Source: Prostheceraeus crozeri (lineage: Eukaryota; Platyhelminthes; Polycladida; Euryleptidae). From it: a stretch of 64,000 nt of DNA. The translations under genes were made by a program, and so were the position numbers. Shown piece by piece: positions 49,644-61,300 of this stretch (the stretch's first letter is position 1; the number at the start of each line of letters is the position of its first letter). The stretch lies in assembly GCA_907163375.1 (NCBI GenBank), contig CAJQUW010016173.1, positions 124,001 to 188,000 on the forward strand, given 5' to 3'. The notes beneath the pieces are model-generated. The model made no database searches. It was given only the letters and a program-made list of their open reading frames with translations, and was not told the DNA's origin.

Positions 49644-52323
49644 AATTTAGTGGCCTTATTTATTTATAAACTGAGTAAAGGGGAGTCATTTTTTAAGATT
49701 TTCGTTACCACTACCCCAATGATGAACGCGTTAAAAGCCTGGATAGACTTTTAACCATCAAATGTCGCTTGATTCGCAGTCAATGTGAAGAACAATTTCT
49801 TTTGCAATGCCAAGAAAGAGGTGTCTATTCAATAGCATTGGTCGACAAGGTGAGGAGAAATCGTCTTCGTCCTTCAGTTGATTCTTGTGATCACTATCTT
49901 CAAGCAGAGCTAAATGACGTGCTATCCAAAATTCGTTTCTACAAAGATAAAATTTTGAAACTTATGGATGTCGTTTCAAGTCTGAGTTTGCTTTTCTTCT
50001 GTCGTTATCATAAACTTTCAACTTCTGTGATGAACAGGACACGAAAAGCAAATCAGCTAAATGGACTAAGCTATTAAATTCCAATAGTATGTTTACTGAC
50101 TTGGATTGGAGATCTTGATAAATATATCTTAAATCTGTCATCACATGAATTTACTTTGCCTGAGAAGCAAGCCCTTTGTCGAGGATTGAAGTTCTGTATT
50201 CCTCCAACAAAAGTGGATCGGAATCTAACTGATGCCGAAGTCGAAAATGCATTCCAACAATGTATAGGACTGATCCCAGCCGAACTTGATGTTGTTCCAG
50301 CCCTTCAAAGCTAACCTTGTTCGACTCTCTGCTTCATATGCAAGAACTCCTATTGCAAAAGGTTTGCTTCAAAAGCAACAAATTGAAGCTTTGAATTCTT
50401 TGAAGAAGAAAACTGATATTGTCATTTCTAAGCCGGATAAAGGTGACAGTGTAATAGTTCTTGATAAAACTGCTTACGTTAAAAAGATGATGGAAATCGT
50501 TGGTGATAGGTCTAAGTTTGATTGATCCAAAGCAAGATGATTCAACTAAGAAGCTGTCTTCTCGTGTTAACGACTTGGTCAAGCAATTATGTACAATGGA
50601 GTTGATAAGAAACGGAGACACCAAAACTTTGACTTCTGGACATCAAATTCCTAGAATGTATGGTCTTCCAAAGATACACAAAGCCAATATCCCTCTCGTC
50701 CTATTCTTTCTATGATTGGATCACCAGTTCATGCTTTATCCAAATGGTTAGTTCAAGTTTTGCAACCAGTGTTGGAATACTATGGAAAGTATACTCTCAA
50801 AGACACATTTCAATTTGTTGACTTGGTTAAAGAATTAGATCTCTCATCGAATTCCATGTATTCCTTTGACGTAAAATCTTTTAATTTACAAATGTTCCCG
50901 TGTACCAAACAATTGACATAATAATTCAACGATCGAAAGTTTCCAATTAAATTGCGCAATTCCTTCAGATATTCTAAGGGAAATTTTATAAGTATGTACA
51001 ACTGATATACAATTCCTATTCGATGGCAAATACTACAGACAAATTGACGGTGTTGCAATGGGAAGTTGTTTGGGACCCCATTTTTGCTAACATATTTATG
51101 GGATTTGTTGAACAGAAGCTCCAATCGATTATAGAAAGTAAATGCAAACTGTATTGTAGATATGTTGATGATTGCTTCTTGTGGTAGACAAAGAAGAAAT
51201 ATTGCAGACATCATCAAGATTTCTCAACGACATTCATCCCAATATTCAGTTCACTTTCGAACAGGAGTCCAATGAGATTTTCCTTTTTAGATGTCTTGAT
51301 ATCCAAACGACTTGATAACACACCCAAACTTTCAATTTATAGAAAACCAACATGGAGTGGTTTGTACACAAACTTTCACTTTGTACCAAAGCAATACAAA
51401 ATTGGCTTGGTTAAGACGCTAACATATCGGGCGCATAGAATTTGTTCCTCTGATACCTTGAAAGAAGAATTGGATTTCATAAAAAGATCACTTCGATTAA
51501 ATGGGTATCCTGAGTCCATTTTTCGATAAGCATTCAATAAAAGAGTTGTCAGTGAGAGAAGATGTGTTATGGACCTGAAAAGAAGAAAATATTCTTAAGA
51601 CTTCCATTCGAGACAAAAGTGCGTTGATTTTTAGAAATAGCTTCAACAAAGCATTCAGTGTATTTCTTAGTGCTCGTTTGCAAGTGATTTTCACTACACG
51701 AAGGATTCCGATACGCTCTCTGAAGGATAGATTGCCGCTCTTCTCCACATCAAATGTAATTTATCAATTCATTGTACCTGTGGAAGCAAGTACGTTGGGA
51801 AGACGGTAAGATGCCTGAATGAGAGAGTTTCGGAACACCTTCCAAAGTGGTTAGCCAACCCTTTAAATGTCCACCAAGGTCCACTGCAATTCCAGCTAGC
51901 AGCATCACAAGACATTTGCAAGTCTGTAACAACGAGAGACAAACTGCTTTGAATAATTTTAGCATTAAGTACCACATCAACAACAAACACACATTAGGAA
52001 TCACAGAGTCTCTCGTCATTTTGCGCGAGAATCCCGACTTGTGTTCGCAAAAAGATTTTATTTCCACCCTATACTTACCTTGGTAGCTTTAGTCTCTGTG
52101 TTGCTTCTTCTAATATCTAGGTTATTTACTCAATTGTTATTAGTTTCATATCTATTAAGTCTACTAGATTATAGGTTTGCATGCTCGCAATTTCATTCAT
52201 AGATTTATTACTGTAGAAGTATATGATTTCAGATTTTGTATTTTATAGTTAGTCCATGTTGCACTTGAATAAGAGTGGACGAAATGCATTGTGCAAGAAT
52301 TAGTTTTTTAATTTTATCAAATT
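49644..52323 (+). mobile_element. PLE monomer M5 (full length, plus strand)
   Basis: Complete unit of 2680 bp, same organisation as M4. The PDKG region lies near 50430-50445, YVDD at 51161-51172 and the GIY-YIG core at about 51752-51840. The 3' non-coding region runs to the junction with M6. Nearly identical to M4 apart from small indels, several of which break the frame. Confidence 0.9.
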
Positions 52324-54997
52324 AATTTAGTGCCTTATTTATTTATAAACTGAGTAAAGGGGAGTCATTTTTTAAAGATTTTCGTTACCACTACCCAATG
52401 ATGAACGCGTAAAAGCCTGGATAGACTTTTAACCATCAAATGTCGCTTGATTCGCAGTCAATGTGAAGAACAATTTCTTTTGCAATGCCAAGAAAGAGGT
52501 GTCTATTCAATAGCATTGGTCGACAAGGTGAGGAGAAATCGTCTTCGTCCTCAGTTGATTCTTGTGATCACTATCTTCAAGCAGAGCTAAATGACGTGCT
52601 ATCCAAAATTCGTTTCTACAAAGATAAAATTTTGAAACTTATGGATGTCGTTTCAAGTCTGAGTTTGCTTTTCTTCTGTCGTTATCATAAACTTTCAACT
52701 TCTGTGATGAACAGGACACGAAAAGCAGAATCAGCTAAATGGACTAAGCTATTAAATTCCAATAGTATGTTTACTGACTTTGGATTTGGAGATCTTGATA
52801 AATATATCTTAAATCTGTCATCACATGAATTTACTTTGCCTGAGAAGCAAGCCCTTTGTCGAGGATTGAAGTTCTGTATTCCTCCAACAAAAGGGATCGG
52901 AATCTAACTGATGCCGAGTCGAAAATGCATCCAACAATGTATAGGACTGATCCCAGCCGAACTTGATGTGTTCCAGCCTTCAAAGCTAACCTTGTTCGAC
53001 TCTCTGCTTCATATGCAAGAACTCCTATTGCAAAAGGTGTGCTTCAAAAGCAACAAATTGAAGCTTTGAATTCTTTGAAGAAGAAAACTGATATTGTCAT
53101 TTCTAAGCCGGATAAAGGTGACAGTGTAATAGTTCTTGATAAAACTGCTTACGTTAAAAAGATGATGGAAATCGTTGGTGATAGGTCTAAGTTTGTGATT
53201 GATCCAAAGCAAGATGATTCAACTAAGAAGCTGTCTTCTCGTGTTAACGACTTGGTCAAGCAATTATGTACAATGGAGTTGATAAGAAACGGAGACACCA
53301 AAACTTTGACTTCTGGACATCAAATTCCTAAATGTATGGTCTTCCAAAGATACACAAAGCCAATATCCCCTCTTCGTCCTATTCTTTCTATGATTGGATC
53401 ACCAGTTCATGCTTTATATCCAAATGGTTAGTTCAAGTTTTGCAACCAGTGTTGGAATACTATGGAAAGTATACTCTCAAAGACACATTTCAATTGTTGA
53501 CTTGGTTAAAGAATTAGATATCTCATCGAATTCCATGTATTCCTTTGACGTAAAATCTTTATTTACAAATGTTCCCGTGTACCAAACAATTGACATAATA
53601 ATTTCAACGATCGAAAGTTTCCAATTAAATTGCGCCATTCCTTCAGATCTTCTAAGGGAACTTTTAGAAGTATGTACAACTGATATACAATTCCTATTCG
53701 ATGGCAAATACTACAGACAAATTGACGGTGTTGCAATGGGAAGTTGTTTGGGACCCATTTTTGCTAACATATTTATGGGATTTGTTTGAACAGAAGCTCC
53801 AATCGATTATAAAAGTAAATGCAAATTGTATTGTAGATATGTTGATGATTGCTTTCTTGTGGTAGACAAAGAAGAAAATATTGCAGACATTATCAAGATT
53901 TTCAACGACATTCATCCCAATATTCAGTTCACTTTCGAACAGGAGTCCAATGGTAGATTTTCCTTTTTTAGATGTCTTAATATCCAAACGACTTGATAAC
54001 ACACCCAAACTTTCAATTTATAGAAAACCAACATGGAGTGGTTTGTACACAAACTTTCACAGTTTTGTACCAAAGCAATACAAAATTGGCTTGGTTAAGA
54101 CGCTAACATATCGGGCGCATAGAATTTGTTCCTCTGATACCTTGAAAGAAGAATTGGATTTCATTAAAAAGATCACTTCGATTAAATGGGTATCCTGAGT
54201 CATTTTCGATAAGCATCAATAAAAGAGTTGTCAGTGAGAGAAGATGTGTATGGGACCTGAAAAGAAGAAATATTCTTAAGACTTCCATTCATTGGAGACA
54301 AAAGTGCGTTGATTTTTAGAAATAGCTTCAACAAAGCATTCAGTGTATTTCCTAGTGCTCGTTTGCAAGTGATTTTCACTACACGAAGATTCCGATACGC
54401 TCTCTGAAGGATAGATTGCCGCTCTTCTCCACATCAAATGTAATTTATCAATTTCATTGTACCTGTGGAAGCAAGTACGTTGGGAAGACGGTAAGATGCC
54501 TGAATGAGAGAGTTCGGAACACCTTCCAAAGTGGTTAGCCAACCCTTTTTAAAATGTCCACCAAGGTCCACTGCAATTCCAGCTAGCAGCATCACAAGAC
54601 ATTTGCTAGTCTGTAACAACGAGAGACGAACTGCTTTGAATAATTTTAGCATTAAGTACCACATCAACAAACACACATTAGGAATCACAGAGTCTCTCGT
54701 CATTTTGCGCGAGAATCCCGACTTGTGTTCGCAAAAAATTTTATTTCCACCCGTAGTTACCTTGGTATCTCTGTTTTGCTTCTTCTAATATCTAGGTTAT
54801 TTACTCAAATGGTATTAGTTCATATCTATTAAGTCTACTAGATTATAGGTTTGCATGCTCGCAATTTCATTCATAGATTTATTACTGTAGAAGTATATGA
54901 TTTCAGATTTTGTATTTTATAGTTAGTCCATGTTTGCACTTGAATAAGAGTGGACGAAATGCATTGTGCAAGAATTAGTTTTTAATTTTATCAAATG
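52324..54997 (+). mobile_element. PLE monomer M6 (full length, plus strand)
   Basis: Complete unit of 2674 bp. YVDD lies at 53838-53849 and the GIY-YIG core at about 54437-54525. Its start codon context is changed relative to M4. It is followed by the 55-bp stub. Several small indels break the coding span, again mostly at private positions. Confidence 0.9.
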
Positions 54998-55052
54998 AAT
55001 TTAGTGGCCTTATTTATTTATAAACTGAGTAAAGGGGAGTCATTTTTTAAAA
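54998..55052 (+). mobile_element. PLE right-end stub and tail
   Basis: After M6 the sequence continues for 55 bp into what would be the start of another monomer, including the first ATG and about 18 codons, then stops at the 12-bp target duplication. The last 33 nt (55020-55052) have no counterpart at the left end of the array. PLEs are known to carry a short tail extension of about this size at one end. Confidence 0.8.
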
Positions 55053-55064
55053 ATATCCATGTAC
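55053..55064 (+). repeat. Right 12-bp target duplication of the PLE array
   Basis: atatccatgtac, identical to 40676-40687. Beyond it the mariner sequence resumes. Confidence 0.85.
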
Positions 55065-55270
55065 GTAATGTCAGATTGGTGCTATATCTTGTCCATGATA
55101 GATTTCAAAATTCCTTTGCCAATGGAATGCTACTGCATAGACTTCTAAATGATAGTAGCAATTACTTCGAAGTCTATGGCTCATGTTGGACTGATCATGG
55201 ATATCCATCGACTGATTCAGGTGTAAATCGCCAATAGAACGGTCAACATAGATTTCCTAGGGCAAAATCA
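55065..55270. other. Right portion of the mariner-type transposon
   Basis: Non-coding subterminal region between the PLE insertion point and the right terminal repeat; it is the 5' side of the transposase. A short inverted pairing near the terminal repeat gives an imperfect extension of it (gattttgccct against gaaattggcct). Confidence 0.7.
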
Positions 55271-55298
55271 ACTGTTAGCCTACTTTTGAAACACCTTG
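55271..55298 (-). repeat. Right terminal inverted repeat of mariner-type element
   Basis: Exact reverse complement of 38861-38888, followed by TA at 55299-55300. Confidence 0.92.
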
Positions 55299-55300
55299 TA

Positions 55301-58300
55301 TGTAGTATAATCAGTTGAAATGGTGTGATACGATGGAATGAGTTGATAAGTCTTTCATTTACGGAAAGGCATATGCAGCGGAATAACAGCGAACAAAACA
55401 TTGACAATGCAGTGATGACCGACTTTCGCATCAGAAGGCACTATGATGTAATTATTATACACAGAACTGCAAGATCGACTTTCTATTAATGACATACTCA
55501 GAGCATTGACATCTTGAACAGTCAATTAAGAACTGCGTGCTGAATATTTACTGCAATATAAGCCGATTTAAATGGGGATGTGATGTTTTAGGGGTATTTG
55601 TATTTCACTAGACACGGGATGATTCAATGGAAGTGGTGTTCTCCAGAAACATTCAAAAATTAGAGACCATTTATAAAAGTTGACCCAGTCTTTCTTATGC
55701 CGGTAGTATCATTTCTGCGTTCTCACTTTAGCTGATACGAAAACAGTTTAGCTGTTCAAAAGTACTTCTCACAATTTTCACTACTTCCGTTGGTCTTATG
55801 TCTAAATTGCGTCTAATAGTAATAATTAACTCAGCACTACTTGCCAAATACGCATTTTGATCTATGGCGTTTTTCTGTTGTCCTGTTTCACGAAATTTCT
55901 AATCCTCTTCGAAATCAAATCTTTAATCATCATGCTGATCGTGCGTAATCAAAGTGATTGAACTCTGAATTTTACCCTTAAGAGCATGTGCACATCTGCT
56001 TGATGCATGGAGCTTGCAAGTTACACCAAAATTAGAAGACATCAATTAATTAATAAAAATTATTGCCCACGATTGGAAATCCAGAATGAAGTCATTCAGC
56101 TCAAATCCGAAGCTATCAACTTCACTAACCTGTTTAACATCAGCCTTTTAATTTTTATCTTAGCCTAGTCACAGCAGTTTGTAAACCAGTGTCAAATATG
56201 ATCTGAGATTAACAATTATCTACCATCAACTGTGATTTACGGATAAATCACGGTTCTACATCAATGCGTAGCATCTACTAAGTCGTGTTGTTCTGAAATT
56301 TTCTTCCATCACTATAGTGAAAGCGCTATCACATCATCCATGATCTAAAGTAAGAGCAACTTTTTATCCATAAAATAGGAACACTCTTTGACGCTTCTAT
56401 AGAATCCTTCAATGTCTACAGATTTTCTCACAAAAAATGACATGAATAATCTCATGTATTACACTTGAAGGAAGGCGTAGTTGCTAGACTATTTACAACT
56501 CGCTGCTTTTGCAGTTGTACTTATACACAGGGCATGAATTGCTACGAAGTTGTAACTAATGGTGGGCGCGATGCAGAAAAATGTGCGGCGCATATGCACA
56601 CCACTGCTTATTATAACTTTGATTTCGGTAAGTAAGAGGCGCTTTGTGATTCATTCCCACAGCAAATCCTTATGGGAATCCTGCGGGAATTCCCACACAC
56701 TGTAACAACGCCTTTCTTCGTATAGGTACATGTACAAAAGCAACAGGAAGCACGCTCGTATATTGCGAAATTTATACGAATCATAGTACATGTTACGTAC
56801 ATGTTGATTAATATGAATCATACCGCATGCGACCCACGGGTCACACATTGGACAACCCTGAACTAAAAGAATCTACAAGTGGTTTTTTTGTGATTTCCTT
56901 TAGTTAGTTTATTTTGTTGTCTTTTAATAGTCAGTCATGTCATATTTTTCTTAATGTGATAATTGTTTCGAATAAGTTATCTTTCCGAAACTTGAATGTC
57001 ACTTTATTCATATAAAACACCAATATGTTCATTGTTCAAGATCTTATGTTTTATCCGTCCAACTTTTCAGAAATAGCTCTCCACAGGTATCACTGATCGA
57101 TTACAATTCTTTCATGCGACAACAAGAAAGTCAATGAGAGTTGTTGTTACATATTGGCCGGATTGCATGCACTTGCGTCCAATGTTTGGATAAGAATACT
57201 TCTGATCTGTAGGCTTATCGCTCTCTAGTCAGTCCACTAACATGTTGGCAAATCTTTCTACATTAATAATAGGCCTACAATATTTATAAGTCAACTTATG
57301 CATCAGATTTGTACACTTCATTTGAAAAAGTAGCTATTCGTTGCAATATTATCCAGGAAATAGAAGAAATATGCAATTCCATTTGAATGAAAAGTGCTCA
57401 TTACGGCATGTGTCATTGCAAACGTGACCTCTACTAAGTCTCCCAACGCCGCGAATCAATTTGTTCAACGCTGCTTTCACCATAGATCATGTGCATCTCT
57501 ACTGATTCTAGACAAGCCTATTCAACCTCCTACTACCATTATCCACTGTCTACAATCAGAAATAAGTCAAAAAGCGCCCAACATAAAATGAAGGTGCCCA
57601 AAATTTCAGCCAGTTGAGATAAAACAATTTGATCATTGAATTATTTTTCATATTTTCTAAAGCAGTTGCTTGACATTATGCATCGAAAAGAAAAAAACAC
57701 TGCATAATTACTAAAACAATTTTGTAACCACAAGAACTGAAAGAGAACACATCGATTGTTAGTATGATGAAGTATTTAGAGATCTGACTTATCTGGTGAC
57801 ACCTTTATCATTTTGAATTTATAATAAGCATCGGAATTCATCATCATACATGCTTCATGAGCGAAACGGTATTCCTCCCAAAGATGAGAATTAATTATAT
57901 TTCATTATCGATGTCTTAGTTGAAACAACTTTCGAATTTACGTCTATGGTTTGAGATTACGTTCAAGGCAACAAATCCACCGTCTCTCCTTACATCTCGT
58001 ATTCATTCAGTTTTATGATCGCATTGCCTTTTATAAAACGGACCGATTATTCATTTCGCATCCTATCCTTTGCCAAATACAACTGATACGACCAAAGTCG
58101 CCGCCATAAATGAAACTCGAGAAAGACGGACACCGAAAAGCAACTACTGATCCACCGACAAACATCTGTTATAAAAGGCGGCCCCTGCACGCAATGTCAT
58201 ACGAGTAAGCAAAACAAATAGACATAGATAGAATGGAAAAACGCACATCATAAAACCCTCCTTATTGCCCGTTTCCATAAACGATAAAACCTTTCCACAC

Positions 58301-61300
58301 ACAATACTTAGGCAAATCGCCAAAAACTGGAGACGATCTTATCTTTGCTGTACACCAAATATGAGTTTAATACATGAAGCCACCGGTTATAAACTGATCC
58401 CATAACGTATTCCTTCCAATTCTTCACTCTCAATACTTTTGCTCTAAATTTAACACTCAATAGTTAAGCTATGTGATAAATAAACTTTGGCACGTTTCCA
58501 CTGACAACATAAAGTACGTCCGATTATAATTATCAACAACAGAGGTATTTTTTACAGAATTTTCACCCCTGCAAAGAGTCATGAATGAACTAAGGTTCTC
58601 AAATGAAAAACAAATAAGTAGATCAGATAATTTCAGATGCACATAAGGGATTTCCTATGATTTTCCCATGATATGATCCCAGATTTTCTATGTTTATTAA
58701 ATTGCTTCCATCAGATAACTGCTCTTGCACATGTTGAAAGCATGCAGTGGAGAAAGTGGCATGCGGAAGATGATGCGTGCAAAGATGTGTCATGCGAACA
58801 AAATAACTTCACTAGCGACGTACTGTACTCGTGCGTTCTAAGTTCACATGACAGCGCATGAGTGCATTAGCTCTACGTGCGCCTCCTGAAATCATCAGTT
58901 GAGGAGCCAACTTATTTACTGCAGAGCTACTTCTACCGAAATAGCATCTGCAGTTACTACATTTATGCCAGGTTTCAAAGCTTAGCATCGATCGACTTCT
59001 AGGTTTAATCATTATTCAGAATTAGAGCATACCAGCAAAATCGAGAATATGAAAGCCTAAAAGCTTTCAAATGTGCAAATGTGATACACCTAATGCTGAT
59101 TACTGAGTCAATATCATTTCGATCAAAATGCGCTTAACTCTTAGCAAGTTATAAACTTATTCCACGTACTTTCGTCACTACTGTTCTATTATTACATATC
59201 CAACAGACTTTTAACGCCATTTTTATATACTCATAACGCCAATAAAAAATATTGCTTCAATCTTGTTTCATATCGTTCTTGAAAATTCTGAGCATGCTAT
59301 CACTTTTCAGGAGATGATAGAACAAGCCTTTGTGTTAAGACTCAAGTTCCTGATGAGGTTCAAGTGACTGATTGTAATCGACCAGTACTCGTCAATAAAT
59401 TTGACTGGACTTGAATCACATTCTCGTGGAATTCAGACGCAATGAAGCACAAAAAGAATTGCTTCAATGTGTCTTCCATATTTTAGCAAAGAATTTTAAG
59501 CAGTTAAACAGATCAAAGTTGTTTCCTACATTAACCATGATACTCATTCGACCTATTTTCTATACAACAATGTGGGCGACAGTATGAAAGGGACTGCCAT
59601 AAGTGCCTCATAAGTAAAGAAACATTGCTCAATCAGCTGAGAACACTTGAATGAGGGTTGCAGATAGGAAATACACAAGACGTTGATTAACTTATTAGTG
59701 TCAGAACTGATAAGCAAAAAAAATTACAGGAAAAAAGGAGCAAGAATAAGTATGTCATTGTCGAGTGAATGTCGGCTCTCAAATGAGACAATATTCATTA
59801 TATGTTGACTTTACAAGTAAAAATTATTTTCAGTCACCATACTTGTCAATCACACTTCAATTACTCACTCATTTACTTAAAACGCACCAAACGATGATGC
59901 AGGTATCTGTAATTGGCATGTTTAGGTTGATGATAAAAAATTAATGTTAAATGTGGGTATCGAATTGATGTGTTTCATGTGTTTAAACGTTAACTAAGTA
60001 GATGGGTGTCGTTGCCTAGACTGTAATTTAATCTGTCTGATGATATTCCTACAAAAAGACTATTTGTTGATCAATCATGTCATAATTATACGCTTATCAT
60101 GCGCTCGTTATCGACAAGCTCATACTGCAAGGATGCTTTTTCTCTCGAAATAACTTTTTTCAAAGTTAACGATCCATCCATAATTTCTGGCAATAACATT
60201 TTCTGGGACAACCGCCTCTGTGAATATTTCAATTTTGATAAGTATTTTTTCATAACATGTTATGGGATGAGTTTCGCCTCAACTCAACATTACGACTATT
60301 GAAAAACTGATCTGTAACGCCTGTGAATTCATAAATTCGCAACAGCGCCACTATTTTATGGCTGTATCTACTTATTTTCCTAAATAAAAAATTAAGATAT
60401 TCAACATGCAAGAATCTTCTATTTGAGATACACAAGTTCCTTTCCATCCTCTTAGTCAATCAAGTGAAATTAACAAGAGGTCACTCATTCCTCGTTAAAG
60501 CTCCTATGATTATTGAACGACAATTGAAAGCCATTGAAATTCAAATTTAGTAAAAACATGAGCGCAACTCATAAATATACTGTATAACAACAATCTTTCA
60601 ATACATGTCTATGCAATCTGACGATTCAAGTCTACACTTGGAATATTTGCTATCTATTCAAAATGCAATACAACGATCCATCATTTGCTAGCATTCGAAC
60701 AATACAGTCTTTCTGGTAGAGGTGTTTGCCAATCGCTTTTCAAATAAGTATCATCCAAAAACAATTCACAAACAAACTATCATTGTGAGGAACTCGGATT
60801 AGAAGAACGACATATCTCAGGCTCCCACAATAATTTCACACACACAGTGAGACAAACAAGAACCGACGTACAATATTTTGCGCCTTTCGATCTTGTCATT
60901 ATTATCAAGCTCTCCATCACCTAAAAGAAATGAAAGACCCCTTCCTGTCGGACAGTTACAACAATGTTAAGGAGAGAAAATACAAGTTGCAGATAACGAT
61001 AAAATTAAATAGAAGATATCTATCTTCTTTAGTAACAAAAGTGACGGAGTTTCAGTTTCTTTAAGACAAGTCATTTATCCACTTGTTTAGCTTTTGTATA
61101 CGAGAATATTGTGAAAATTCACATCAACCTTTCATTGAATTCTTGGATATTAATTCATTATGAGACATTGAAGCGACAAAAACTGAGAAATTCGCACAGC
61201 ATCGTACATGATACATTTCACACTTCTTTGTTAGTCATGTCAAATAAATGCTTTAGGTCTATAACAGCTGAATATTTAGTGCAGTGACATATCGGCAGGC

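Larger units (their letters stand above)
40688..55052. mobile_element. Penelope-like element array, inverted and tandem
   Basis: Six monomers of one PLE family. Two lie on the minus strand (40688-45860) and four on the plus strand (45861-54997), plus a 55-bp stub of a next monomer at the right end. The repeat period measured at the same landmark is 2676, 2683, 2680 and 2674 bp. Monomers abut directly with no spacer, and the array is bounded by an exact 12-bp target duplication. Proteins encoded are a reverse transcriptase with the PLE-typical PDKG region and YVDD, joined to a C-terminal GIY-YIG endonuclease. PLEs are neither LTR elements nor LINEs; tandem and inverted partial copies are known for them. 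All monomers are interrupted by several small indels, mostly at different places in different copies. Confidence 0.93.
38861..55298. mobile_element. Tc1/mariner-superfamily transposon, split by nested insertions
   Basis: The terminal inverted repeats at 38861-38888 and 55271-55298 are identical over 28 bp and are directly flanked by TA (38859-38860 and 55299-55300), the target duplication of this superfamily. A broken transposase lies on the minus strand. Two later insertions sit inside: a foldback at about 39155-39483 and the PLE array at 40688-55052. Removing both insertions and one copy of each target duplication leaves about 1.7 kb, a normal size. The transposase 5' end is next to the PLE insertion, so its promoter-side end is now about 14 kb away. 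Pairing of ends this far apart makes further mobility unlikely. Confidence 0.9.

Noticed and set aside
54995-55237. 80-codon frame starting with the PLE N-terminus
   Set aside because: It runs from the PLE stub through the target duplication into mariner DNA, so it is a chance read-through of an insertion edge.
58170-58200. TATA-box-like sequence followed about 30 bp later by an initiator-like base context
   Set aside because: No open frame, exon signal or repeat element starts downstream. A single TATA match is expected by chance in AT-rich DNA.
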